DNA from: Marisediminicola antarctica
GTDB lineage: Bacteria; Actinomycetota; Actinomycetes; Actinomycetales; Microbacteriaceae
Reading direction: 5' to 3'
Assembly (NCBI RefSeq): GCF_009930795.1
Contig: NZ_CP017146.1
Span: 1-64,000, forward strand
Length of the DNA: 64,000 nucleotides
Below the pieces are notes generated by a model that saw only the letters and a program-made list of their open reading frames with translations, was not told the origin of the DNA and made no database searches. Each line of letters opens with the position of its first letter. Positions within the stretch are counted from its first letter, which is position 1. The position numbers and the translations under genes are program-made. This document shows, in pieces, positions 25,102-32,660 of this stretch.

Positions 25102-26220
25102 TCAGGCCTGCTCGAAGCCGGCGATGATCTGGTCTACGAGCTCCTCACGGTCCTCGAGCGGCAGGAAGGTCGCCGCGGCCGCATTGAGCTGGAAGACCTC
25201 GAAGTCGCTCAGGTCGTAGCCGAACGCCTCGCCGAGCAGCACGAGCTCCTTGCTCAGCGAGGTGTTGCTCATGAGCCGGTTGTCGGTGTTGACGGTCACC
25301 TGGAAGCCGAGCTGGTACAGCAGGTCGAACGGGTGGTCGACGAGGTCGTCGCCCCACGCGGCGATCGCCCCGGTCTGCAGGTTCGAGGAGGGGCTCAGCT
25401 CAAGCGGGATCTCCCGGTCCTTGACCCACTGGGCGACCGAACCCAGGGTGACATAGCTGCTCTCGTCGGTCTCTCGATCAACGACGATGTCCTCGGCGAT
25501 GCGCACGCCGTGGCCGAGCCGGAGCGCACGGCCGTCGAACAATGCCCCGCGGATGCTGTCGATCCCGTCGGCCTCGCCAGCGTGCACGGTGACCGGGAAC
25601 AGGTGCAGGGCGAGGTAGTCGAACGCGTCGCGCATCCGGCTCGCGGGGAACCCGGCTTCGGCACCCGCGATGTCGAAGCCGACGACGCCGCGGTCGCGGT
25701 GGCGCACGGCGAGCTCGGCGATCTCAAGGCCCCGGTCGGCATGGCGCATGGCCGTCACGAGCTGGCCGATCCGGATGCGGGAGCCGGCGTTTTGCGCGTC
25801 GTCGATGCCCTCGTCGATGCCCTCCTGCACCGCCTCAACGGCGTCATCGAGGCTGAGTCCGGCGGTGAGGTGCTGCTCGGGGGCCCAGCGGATCTCGCCG
25901 TAAATCACGCCGTCCTTCGAGAGGTCCTGCACGAACTCGCGCGCAACCCGGCTGAGCCCCTCGCGCGTCTGCATGACCGCCGTCGTCACGTCAAAGGTCT
26001 TCAGGTATTCGACGAGGGAGCCGGAATCGGACTTCTCGGAGAACCATCGGGCGAGGTCGCCGGACTCCGTCTCGGGAAGGGCGAAGCCGACGGCGTCGGC
26101 CAGCTCGATGATCGTCTGCGGGCGTAGGCCACCGTCAAGGTGGTCGTGGAGGGAGATCTTGGGGAGGGTGCTGACGTTCGCGCCGCCTCGGAGGCGGTAG
26201 TCCTCTGGGGATGTGGTCAT
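25102..26220 (-). CDS. add: Adenosine deaminase
   Basis: Zinc enzyme converting (deoxy)adenosine to (deoxy)inosine. 372 residues with the metal motif LPKISLHDHLDGG, VYGEIRWAPEQ-type segment, TVHAGEADG (catalytic region), RLGHGVRIAED and NTDNRLMSN. ATG at 26220 (MTTSPEDYRL) is used. It lies downstream of the IclR regulator and upstream of the PTS IIA/IIB genes on the minus strand, so it is part of a salvage operon. Confidence 0.94.
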   Translation of the reverse strand: MTTSPEDYRLRGGANVSTLPKISLHDHLDGGLRPQTIIELADAVGFALPETESGDLARWFSEKSDSGSLVEYLKTFDVTTAVMQTREGLSRVAREFVQDLSKDGVIYGEIRWAPEQHLTAGLSLDDAVEAVQEGIDEGIDDAQNAGSRIRIGQLVTAMRHADRGLEIAELAVRHRDRGVVGFDIAGAEAGFPASRMRDAFDYLALHLFPVTVHAGEADGIDSIRGALFDGRALRLGHGVRIAEDIVVDRETDESSYVTLGSVAQWVKDREIPLELSPSSNLQTGAIAAWGDDLVDHPFDLLYQLGFQVTVNTDNRLMSNTSLSKELVLLGEAFGYDLSDFEVFQLNAAAATFLPLEDREELVDQIIAGFEQA

Positions 26221-26230
26221 GGGGTCAAAT

Positions 26231-26998
26231 CTACCGGGTGCCGTCCGGTCCAGCTCCCTGCAGGCGGGCGGAGATCGCACGGCCAGCCTCGATCAGCTCG
26301 CCGAACACGTCGTCGACGCCGATCTCGCTGAAGCTCGTGGCGACGTACGGGATCGTGAGTGCGGCGACGGGCCGGTCGTCGCGGCCGAGCACGGGCACGA
26401 CGAGGTCGGTGATTCCGGGCTGCATCGGGTCGTCGCGCCGCAGGAAACCGGCGGGGGCGCCGCCCGTGAGCGCGATGCCCGCCGCGGTCGACTCGATCGG
26501 GAAGTCCGCGCCGACGCGCGCCCGGAAGCCGAAGTCAGCCGGGCTCTCGACCTGGGCGATCACGCGCACCCGATCGGCGTCGAGCACGCTGAGGTTGCAC
26601 GACTGGCGTACGGCCTCGGCGAGACGGCGCATGGGGCCGAGTGCAAGCTCGACGAGACCCCGCAGCGGCGGGTGCCGGTGGGCGAGGTCAAGCATTCTGG
26701 TGGAGAGCAGGTACAGGCCGGAGCGCCGGTCGCGGTAGATCCAGCCTCGTCGCTCGAGCCGCTGCAGCACCCGGAAGATCTGGTTCACTGATCGCCCGAC
26801 GGCGGTCGCGATCGCGGCCTGGGTGAGCCCGCCGCTCTGGTCGGCGAGCAGCTCGAGCACGTCGAGGGCCTTATCGAGGGCCGGGACGGCGTATTCCGGG
26901 GACTCTGCGGTCGACGCAGCATCCGGCGCATGGGGCACAGCCGCGGCAGCCGCGTCAGCCGCGTCAGACGCGTCGACAGGGTCGGGGCGGCCGGGCAT
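26231..26998 (-). CDS. IclR-family transcriptional regulator
   Basis: 255 residues. A disordered Ala/Asp-rich N-terminal tail (about 1-35) precedes the winged helix (ALDVLELLADQSGGLTQAAI, then SVNQIFRVLQRLERRGW) and the C-terminal effector domain (FRARVGADFPIESTAAGIAL). The ATG overlaps the stop of the upstream homocysteinase-like gene by 1 base, so it is co-transcribed with the genes it probably controls. A candidate palindromic operator lies in the divergent promoter at 28203. Confidence 0.88.
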   Translation of the reverse strand: MPGRPDPVDASDAADAAAAAVPHAPDAASTAESPEYAVPALDKALDVLELLADQSGGLTQAAIATAVGRSVNQIFRVLQRLERRGWIYRDRRSGLYLLSTRMLDLAHRHPPLRGLVELALGPMRRLAEAVRQSCNLSVLDADRVRVIAQVESPADFGFRARVGADFPIESTAAGIALTGGAPAGFLRRDDPMQPGITDLVVPVLGRDDRPVAALTIPYVATSFSEIGVDDVFGELIEAGRAISARLQGAGPDGTR

Positions 26999-28185
26999 CA
27001 GCGGTCCGCGGCCATTGCCGCGAGCATGCGCCGGGCGATCAGCCTGTCCAGATCGTCGGGCACCGGCTGAGCTCCTTCGACGAGAGTGTCGGCCGCCGTT
27101 GCGATGCGTTCGAGGGAGAGCACCTGGAGTAGGAATCCGAGGTCCATCGACTCGAGCGAGTTGCCCTTGGGCTCGCGGCCGGCCAGGTTCATCATCCGTC
27201 CGTCGGCGAGGAGGATCACATGCCGACCGTCGGCGAAATCGATCCGGTCGATCGCCTCGTCGAGGGGATGGATGCCGGTTGCCGCCGCCGTGAGCGCTGG
27301 CACGTCGATCTCCCAGGGGAAGTGCCCGCAGTTGGCCAGTACCGCCCCGTCAGCGAGCAGCGGAAAGATCTCTTCGGTGATGATGCCCGCCTGGCCCGTC
27401 GCCGTGATGAATACCTCGCCCCAGCCCGCGAGGTTCTCCAACGAGCCGACCCGATATCCGTCGAGCGCGGCCTCGAATGCTGTGAGCTCGTCGACCTCGA
27501 CGACCGCGACCTTGCCGCCGAGCGCCCGGAGGTAGTGGGCGACCCCGCTGCCGCACCAGCCGTAGCCGGCCACGACGAAGCGACGGCCGGGGATCATCAT
27601 GTTCGTGATTCGCATGAAGCTTTCGACGACCGACTGCCCGACCGCGTGCCGGTTCTCGCCGATGGCCTTGAGTCGGCTGTCGTTGATGACGATCATGGGG
27701 AATGGCACGCGCCCGGCGAGTTCGCCGCGTAGCCTGTCGCCGCCGGAGGTGGTCTCCTCCGTGCCGCCGAGGATGCTGGACTCGATGCCCCGCGCGACGA
27801 CACCCGCGGCGAGGTCTCCCCCGTTGTCGAGCAGGATGCCCGGGGCTGCATCGAGCACGGCCGCGACGTTCTCGTGGTGCCGCTCCACGCTGTCTTGCCT
27901 GCGCCCGAAAACGGTCATTCCGTCCGCGCGCAGCACGGCCACGATGTCGTCTTGGGTGGAGCCGTGGTTTCCGGTCGCGACGAGCTCTGCGCCGCCAGCG
28001 GCGAGGGTCTCCAGCAGCACCGCGGTCTTCGGCTCGAGGTGCAGTGACATGCCGATCCGCAGTCCGTCGAACGGTCTCGAGACCGCGAAGTCGGCGCGCG
28101 CCGCCGCGAGCAGCGGCATCCGCGAACGGATCCATTCGATGCGCTTGCGGCCGCGCTCGACAAGTTCTGCTGCCTGATCGTCCAT
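26998..28185 (-). CDS. S-adenosylhomocysteinase-like NAD-binding protein
   Basis: 395 residues, clearly homologous to AdoHcy hydrolase: MSLHLEPKTAVLLETL (His49), STQDDI, GGTEETTSG (Glu of the EETTTG motif), INDSRLKAIGEN (Lys173) and the NAD loop VVAGYGWCGSG. However, the GHP histidine near the C-terminus is replaced (NLAGREPKGNS), the C-terminal KPxxYRY tail that completes NAD binding is missing, and the protein is about 80 residues shorter than usual bacterial enzymes. It may hydrolyse a related nucleoside or work differently. Neighbours (IclR, adenosine deaminase, nucleoside hydrolase) point to purine salvage. Confidence 0.75.
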   Translation of the reverse strand: MDDQAAELVERGRKRIEWIRSRMPLLAAARADFAVSRPFDGLRIGMSLHLEPKTAVLLETLAAGGAELVATGNHGSTQDDIVAVLRADGMTVFGRRQDSVERHHENVAAVLDAAPGILLDNGGDLAAGVVARGIESSILGGTEETTSGGDRLRGELAGRVPFPMIVINDSRLKAIGENRHAVGQSVVESFMRITNMMIPGRRFVVAGYGWCGSGVAHYLRALGGKVAVVEVDELTAFEAALDGYRVGSLENLAGWGEVFITATGQAGIITEEIFPLLADGAVLANCGHFPWEIDVPALTAAATGIHPLDEAIDRIDFADGRHVILLADGRMMNLAGREPKGNSLESMDLGFLLQVLSLERIATAADTLVEGAQPVPDDLDRLIARRMLAAMAADR

Positions 28186-28202
28186 CCCGATACCTTACGC
28201 CT

Positions 28203-28219
28203 ATGAATGTGACTTTCAT
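28203..28219. promoter_or_regulatory. Candidate operator between divergent salvage genes
   Basis: ATGAA (28203-28207) and TTCAT (28215-28219) form a 5-bp inverted repeat with a 7-base spacer in the only gap between the divergent homocysteinase-like and nucleoside hydrolase genes. It is followed by an A/T-rich stretch (CATATATG) that could be a -10 region. IclR-type regulators bind short palindromes, and the gene is in the same cluster; binding is not shown. Confidence 0.35.
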
Positions 28220-28232
28220 ATATGCTTTGATG

Positions 28233-29180
28233 ATGGCGACGAAGATCATCCTGGACTGCGACCCCGGCCACGACGACGCGATCGCGCTGCTGCTCGCGCA
28301 CGGCAGCGAGGAGATCGAGCTCGTCGCCGTCACGACCGTGCATGGCAACCAGACGATCGAGAAGGTCACCCGCAACGCACTCGCGGTCGCCCGCATTGCC
28401 GGGATCACCGGGGTGCCGTTCGCCGCCGGCTCGCACCGGCCGCTCGTGCGGGCGGCAGAGGTCGCGGAGTCGATCCACGGCGAGTCGGGTCTCGACGGTC
28501 CCGTGCTGCCAGAGCCGACGCTGAGAGTGGACGAGCGTCACGCCGTCGACCTCATCATCGACACCGTCATGGCAGCTGAACCGGGCACGATCACCCTCGT
28601 ACCGACCGGTGCCCTCACCAACATTGCGCTCGCGGTGCGCACGGAGCCGCGCATCGCGGGCCGCGTCAAGGAGGTCGTGCTCATGGGCGGCGGCTACCAC
28701 GTCGGCAACTGGAGCGCGGCATCCGAATTCAACATCGCGATCGACCCCGAGGCCGCGCACATCGTCTTCAACGAGTCGTGGAAGCTCACAATGGTCGGCC
28801 TCGACCTTACCCACCAGGCCCTCGCGACCCCGGATGTCGTGGCCAGGATCGCCGCGATCGGAACGGGCCCTGCCCGATTCGTGGTCGAGCTGCTCGAGTT
28901 CTTCGGCCAGACCTACCGCGAGACCCAGGGCTTCGAGTTCCCGCCGGTGCACGACCCCTGCGCGGTTGCGCTCGTCATCGACCCCTCGGTGATGACCGTC
29001 GTGAAGGTGCCGCTCGACGTCGAGCTCACCGGCACCCTGACCCTCGGAATGACGGTCGCGGACTTCCGCGCCCCGGCACCGGCCGACTGCACGACCCACA
29101 CGGCGACCGACCTCGACCACGACAGGTTCTGGGCGCTCATCGTGGACGCCCTCGAGCGGATCGGCGACGTCGAGCTATAG
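28233..29180 (+). CDS. Ribonucleoside hydrolase (IunH/Rih type)
   Basis: Hydrolyses N-ribosides to base and ribose. 315 residues with the calcium-binding entry IILDCDPGHDDAIALLLA, PTGALTNIALA, VVLMGGGY, FNIAIDPEAA and the C-terminal PVHDPCAVA motif with the catalytic histidine. ATG at 28233 (MATKII) matches the family start; ATGs at 28230 and 28203 are in frame, but the latter lies inside the putative promoter. It is divergent from the rest of the salvage operon. Purine versus pyrimidine preference is not readable. Confidence 0.92.
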   Translation: MATKIILDCDPGHDDAIALLLAHGSEEIELVAVTTVHGNQTIEKVTRNALAVARIAGITGVPFAAGSHRPLVRAAEVAESIHGESGLDGPVLPEPTLRVDERHAVDLIIDTVMAAEPGTITLVPTGALTNIALAVRTEPRIAGRVKEVVLMGGGYHVGNWSAASEFNIAIDPEAAHIVFNESWKLTMVGLDLTHQALATPDVVARIAAIGTGPARFVVELLEFFGQTYRETQGFEFPPVHDPCAVALVIDPSVMTVVKVPLDVELTGTLTLGMTVADFRAPAPADCTTHTATDLDHDRFWALIVDALERIGDVEL

Positions 29181-29202
29181 CCCGGCCGAATCGCGAGGCT
29201 CA

Positions 29203-29295
29203 GCCGCCCCAGCCCCAGCCCCAGCCCCAGCCCCAGCCCCAGGCCCAGCCCCAGCCCCAGCCCCAGCCCCAGCCCCAGCCCCAGCCCCAGCCCCA
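29203..29295. repeat. CCCCAG hexanucleotide tandem repeat
   Basis: About 14 uninterrupted or near-uninterrupted copies of CCCCAG, with one altered unit near 29242. It begins some 20 bases after the nucleoside hydrolase stop and ends about 20 bases before the first island-B repeat. All frames are open through it (Gly-Leu or Pro-Gln repeats), which is a composition effect. Confidence 0.9.
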
Positions 29296-29315
29296 TGTTT
29301 GAACCCTAGCCCGGT

Positions 29316-29372
29316 GAGGGTACGCATTTCGGCTGCTCTCTTGTCCCCGGAAGCGCCCGTTCTTGTACTCTC
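29316..29372. repeat. Island B 57-bp inverted-repeat element, copy R0 (diverged)
   Basis: Exactly 57 bases from GAGGGTACG to TGTACTCTC, with ATTTCGGC at the same place as in copies R1-R4, so it is a degenerate member of the downstream family. It lies directly upstream of the DUF559-like gene; the gene's ATG is 69 bases further on, and a TTG in the repeat (29363) is in frame with it. Confidence 0.75.
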
Positions 29373-29440
29373 ACGGTCGCAGCCTCCTCGGCTGTGGAGA
29401 GCGCGCCCAAAGTGCCCAGTCGCCGGTGCAGTCTCGTTCG

Positions 29441-30358
29441 ATGACTCCACGGCATCCGCTCCCGCCCTCCCTCCTGACAGGACCCTTCCTCGCGCGCGAC
29501 GCCATGCTCGCGCGCGGGCGTCTGCGGGGACGGGACCTCACCGCCCCATTCGCCGGAACGCGCGACCTCGCGGAGGCCGAGGCGAGCCTGCTCCGGCTGT
29601 GCCGAGCCTTCGCCCTGCGGATGCCGCCCCGATCCTTCTTCTGCGGGCCCACCGCGGCTGGCTTGATGCAGATCCCACTCCCTGTCGGCCAGCCCTGGCT
29701 CCCCCTCCACATCGGCGTCCGCGCGGGCGAGAGACGGATCGAAGCGGCCGGCATCCACGCGCACCACCTCACTCTCCGCGACGGCGATCTGACCCTGTCG
29801 GCTGGCCTGGCGCTGACCTCGCCCGAGCGGACCTGGTGCGACCTCGCGGGGTCGCTCACCCTGCCGCAGCTCGTTAGCGCAGGAGACTTCCTCCTATGGC
29901 GACGGAAGCCGACCACCTCCCTCGTGCGGCTCGAGACCGCCGTGGCGCAGTTTCCCGGCCGACGGGGCCCCCGGATGCTTCGCCTCGCGCTTCCCCTGAT
30001 CTCGGACCGGTCCGACTCCCCACCCGAAAGCGAGATCCGCATTGCCATCCTCCAAGCTGGCCTACCGGCTCCCGACGTCAACGAGCCGGTCAGGAATGCC
30101 CTCGGCCAATTTGTCGCAAGGCCTGACCTGTCGTGGCGGCGGTTTCGTGTCGCGTTGGAATACGAGGGTGACCATCACCGCAGGGACCGGATCCAGTGGG
30201 CCGAAGACATCCGCCGCATCAACGCTCTGCAGCTCATCAACTGGATCGCGATCCGCGCCCACTCGCCCGACTACCGCGACCCCGCCGAGCTAATCCACAA
30301 GCTGCGCACAGCGCTGATGGCGGGCGGATGGGACGGCAACCCGATCCGCCACTGGTGA
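29441..30358 (+). CDS. DUF559-like nuclease-domain protein B
   Basis: 305 residues from ATG 29441, not similar at sequence level to protein A except in architecture. The N-terminal two thirds is an AbiEi/transcription-regulator-like region (LARGRLRGRDLTAPF, PPRSFFCGPTAAGL, LTSPERTWCDLAG). The C-terminal 80 residues are a Vsr/DUF559-like PD-(D/E)XK core: FRVALEYEGDHHRRD, WAEDIRRINALQ, WIAIRAHS. No Shine-Dalgarno is visible; an upstream TTG at 29363 would start inside repeat R0. The gene is bracketed by R0 and R1-R4. Activity unknown. Confidence 0.7.
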   Translation: MTPRHPLPPSLLTGPFLARDAMLARGRLRGRDLTAPFAGTRDLAEAEASLLRLCRAFALRMPPRSFFCGPTAAGLMQIPLPVGQPWLPLHIGVRAGERRIEAAGIHAHHLTLRDGDLTLSAGLALTSPERTWCDLAGSLTLPQLVSAGDFLLWRRKPTTSLVRLETAVAQFPGRRGPRMLRLALPLISDRSDSPPESEIRIAILQAGLPAPDVNEPVRNALGQFVARPDLSWRRFRVALEYEGDHHRRDRIQWAEDIRRINALQLINWIAIRAHSPDYRDPAELIHKLRTALMAGGWDGNPIRHW

Positions 30359-30367
30359 GACCAACAC

Positions 30368-30930
30368 GAGAGTACGTGTTTTGGCGCTAGTTGCTGTCCT
30401 GCAACAGCCATAGTGCGTACTCTCAGCGCGGGCGCTGGCTGCTGGAGTCGGCTGCTGGAGCCGGAGCTGCAGCCGGCCGCCGGATGCCCGGTCGCCAGCG
30501 AAAGTACGTGTTTCGGCGCATCCTGCGTCCCTGCAACAGCCATAGTGCGTACTCTCACCGCGGGAGCTGGCCGCGGGAGCTGGCTGCTGGAGCTGGCTGC
30601 TGGAGGTGGAGGTGGAGTGGAGGTGGAGCTCGAGGTGGAGGTGGAGCTGGGGCGGGGGCTGGATGCTGGTCGCCGGGCGCCCGGACGCCCGGACGCCCGG
30701 ACGCCCGGATGCCCGGATGCCCGGATGCCAGTGAAAGTACGGGTTTCGGCTCTCGTTGCGTCCCTGCAACAGCCATAGTGCGTACTCTCAGCGCGGAAGC
30801 TTGCTCCTGGGCGCCGGAGCCGGGCACTGGCCCCGGATACGGAATGCCGGCCGCCGGATGCCCGGTCGCCAACGAGAGTACATGTTTCGGCGGTTCCTGC
30901 GGCCTTGCAACAGCCATAGTGCGTACTCTC
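30368..30930. repeat. Island B 57-bp inverted-repeat elements R1-R4
   Basis: Four copies at 30368-30424, 30500-30556, 30733-30789 and 30874-30930. Each is 57 bases, with ends GAGAGTACG and CGTACTCTC (9-bp inverted repeat, small changes on the left), a conserved TGTTTCGGC left arm, 9-11 variable central bases, and a conserved right arm CTGCAACAGCCATAGTG. Each is followed by AGCGCGG or ACCGCGG; R2 and R4 are preceded by the same 20-odd bases ending GGATGCCCGGTCGCCA. Spacing is 75, 176 and 84 bases. R1 starts 9 bases after the DUF559-like stop. Confidence 0.92.
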
Positions 30931-31000
30931 AGCGCGGACGCCGGATGCCGGACGCCGGACGCCGGATGCCGGATGCCGGCTGCCGGGTGCCCGGGTGCCG
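30557..31000. repeat. Simple-sequence spacers between and after island B elements
   Basis: Short-unit arrays fill the gaps: GGAGCTGGCTGCT and GGAGGTGGA units at 30560-30660, CCCGGACG/CCCGGATG octamers at 30675-30730, and GCCGGATG/GCCGGACG octamers at 30937-31000. They share GGATGCC and GGACGCC words with each other. Both strands are open in several frames, which is a composition effect and not evidence of genes. Nothing else was seen in 30359-31040. Confidence 0.8.
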
Positions 31001-31040
31001 GGTGCGACGAGCCGCGACTCGAGTCGGATTGCAGGGCGGC

Positions 31041-31352
31041 TCAGGACCGGATGGCAGCGACGGCCGTAGCCGCGAGACCCACCACGGCTGCGGCACCCAG
31101 CATCCGGCGGAACGGGTTCACGCCGAAGAACAGTTCGTCGTACGCCCACCACGCGAGCGAGGCGTAGGCGATCACGCCGAACACCACTGCGGCCCGCGGT
31201 GGCAGAACGAACGCGAGGATGAGAGCGCCGGTGAAGATCAGAATCGCGAGGTTCGGCCCCTGACCCATGACGACACGACCGTCGATCCGGCTGCGGAACA
31301 TCCAGTCGAACGCCCGGCGCGCGGGCGAGCGGGACACGCGGGACGAGCTCAC
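31041..31352 (-). CDS. Small membrane protein of unknown function
   Basis: 103 residues with three hydrophobic segments (about 36-50, 53-70 and 84-100) after a basic N-terminus (SRSPARRAFDWMF). The ATG overlaps the thymidine phosphorylase stop by 4 bases, so it is the last gene of the nucleoside transport/salvage transcript. No recognised family; it could be a membrane partner of the transporter, but that is guesswork. Confidence 0.6.
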   Translation of the reverse strand: MSSSRVSRSPARRAFDWMFRSRIDGRVVMGQGPNLAILIFTGALILAFVLPPRAAVVFGVIAYASLAWWAYDELFFGVNPFRRMLGAAAVVGLAATAVAAIRS

Positions 31353-32650
31353 GACCCGATGCGATCCGCGATGAGCGGTCCGCCGGTGAGCACCTCGTCG
31401 CCCTCGTCGCCGATCCGCCAGGATCCCTCGAGCGACTCGAGGGCGCGAGCGAACCGCTCCGGCTCGTCGGCGCTCAGGGTGAACAACGGCTGGCCTGCGG
31501 TGACGGTGTCGCCGGGCTTGGCATGAAGGTCGATCCCGGATGCGTGCTGCACCGGGTCCCGCTTGCGGGCGCGACCGGCCCCGAGCCGCCAGGCTGCGAT
31601 TCCGAAGGGCAGCGCCTGCTGCTCCACGAGCACGCCGGAACGCGGGGCGGTCACGACGTGCGTCTCCCGGGCGGTCGGGAGCGCTGCATCCGGGTCGCCG
31701 CCCTGCGCTGTGATCATGGCGCGCCAGGTGTCCATCGCGCGGCCGTCGCGAAGCGCGCTCTCGACGTCAGCGTCGGGCTGGCCAGCGAGGGCGAGCATCT
31801 CGCGGGCGAGGGCGATGGTGAGTTCGATCACGTCGGCCGGTCCTCCCCCGGCGAGCACCTCCACCGACTCGCGCACCTCGTTCGCGTTGCCGATCGCGAG
31901 GCCGAGCGGCACATTCATGTTGGTGAGCAGCGCCACCGTCGAGACCCCGGCATCCGTCCCCAGTCGCACCATGGTCTCGGCAAGCTCGCGGCTGCGGGCC
32001 GGGTCCTGCAGAAACGCGCCGGAGCCGAACTTCACGTCGAGCACGAGGGCGGCGGTGCCCTCGGCGATCTTCTTGCTCATGATCGACGAGGCGATCAGCG
32101 GGATCGCCTCGACGGTGCCGGTGATGTCGCGCAGGGCGTAGAGCTTCTTGTCGGCGGGGGCGAGGCTGGCTCCCGCAGCGCAGATGACCGAGCCGACGCT
32201 CTCGAGCTGGCTGAAGAACTCCTCGTTCGTGAGGTCGGCGCGCCAGCCCGGGATCGACTCGAGCTTGTCGAGGGTGCCGCCGGTATGGCCGAGCCCGCGG
32301 CCGGAGAGCTGCGGCACCGCAACGCCGAACGAGGCGACGAGGGGTGCGAGCGGGAGAGTGATCTTGTCGCCGACGCCGCCGGTGGAGTGCTTGTCGGTGG
32401 TCGGCTTCGACAGGGAGTCGAAGTTCATCGTCTCGCCGCTCGCGATCATCGCGAGGGTCAGGTCGCGGATCTCGCTCCGCCCCATGCCGTTGAGGAAGAT
32501 CGCCATAGTCATCGCGGCCATCTGCTCGTCGGCGATGTAGCCGCGCGTGTAGGCGTCGATCATCCAGTTGATCTGTTCGGTACCGAGCTCGCCCCGGTCG
32601 CGCTTCGTGCGGATCAGGTCGACGACATCGAACGGCTCAACGGCGCTCAT
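31349..32650 (-). CDS. deoA: Thymidine phosphorylase
   Basis: Phosphorolyses thymidine/deoxyuridine to base and deoxyribose-1-phosphate. 433 residues with the family signatures KHSTGGVGDKITLPL, SGRGLGHTGGTLDKLES and SSIMSKKIAEG, plus a C-terminal domain with DLHAKPGDTVTAGQPLF. The ATG at 32650 is 10 bases after the cytidine deaminase stop. Same order as deoA/cdd in Mycobacterium. Confidence 0.95.
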   Translation of the reverse strand: MSAVEPFDVVDLIRTKRDRGELGTEQINWMIDAYTRGYIADEQMAAMTMAIFLNGMGRSEIRDLTLAMIASGETMNFDSLSKPTTDKHSTGGVGDKITLPLAPLVASFGVAVPQLSGRGLGHTGGTLDKLESIPGWRADLTNEEFFSQLESVGSVICAAGASLAPADKKLYALRDITGTVEAIPLIASSIMSKKIAEGTAALVLDVKFGSGAFLQDPARSRELAETMVRLGTDAGVSTVALLTNMNVPLGLAIGNANEVRESVEVLAGGGPADVIELTIALAREMLALAGQPDADVESALRDGRAMDTWRAMITAQGGDPDAALPTARETHVVTAPRSGVLVEQQALPFGIAAWRLGAGRARKRDPVQHASGIDLHAKPGDTVTAGQPLFTLSADEPERFARALESLEGSWRIGDEGDEVLTGGPLIADRIGS

Positions 32651-32660
32651 AGAACGGTGC

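Noticed and set aside
27702-28232. N-terminal extension of the nucleoside hydrolase
   Set aside because: Arg-rich shadow of the divergent gene; the family start MxxKIILDCDPGHDD begins at 28233.
28913-29302. Gly-Leu or Pro-Gln repeat proteins around 29200-29300
   Set aside because: Produced by the CCCCAG hexanucleotide array; no start signal or conserved segment.
30368-30930. CRISPR-like array (four regularly repeated units)
   Set aside because: Repeats are 57 bases with inverted ends, spacers vary from 75 to 176 bases and are low-complexity, and there is no cas gene or leader.
29316-30930. Integron attC sites
   Set aside because: Length and palindromy fit loosely, but the GTTRRRY and RYYYAAC core sites are absent and there is no integron integrase.
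30271-31167. Long open frames on both strands across island B (up to 293 residues)
   Set aside because: They run through the repeats and microsatellites in several frames at once, give low-complexity peptides and no recognisable domain; explained by GC-rich composition.
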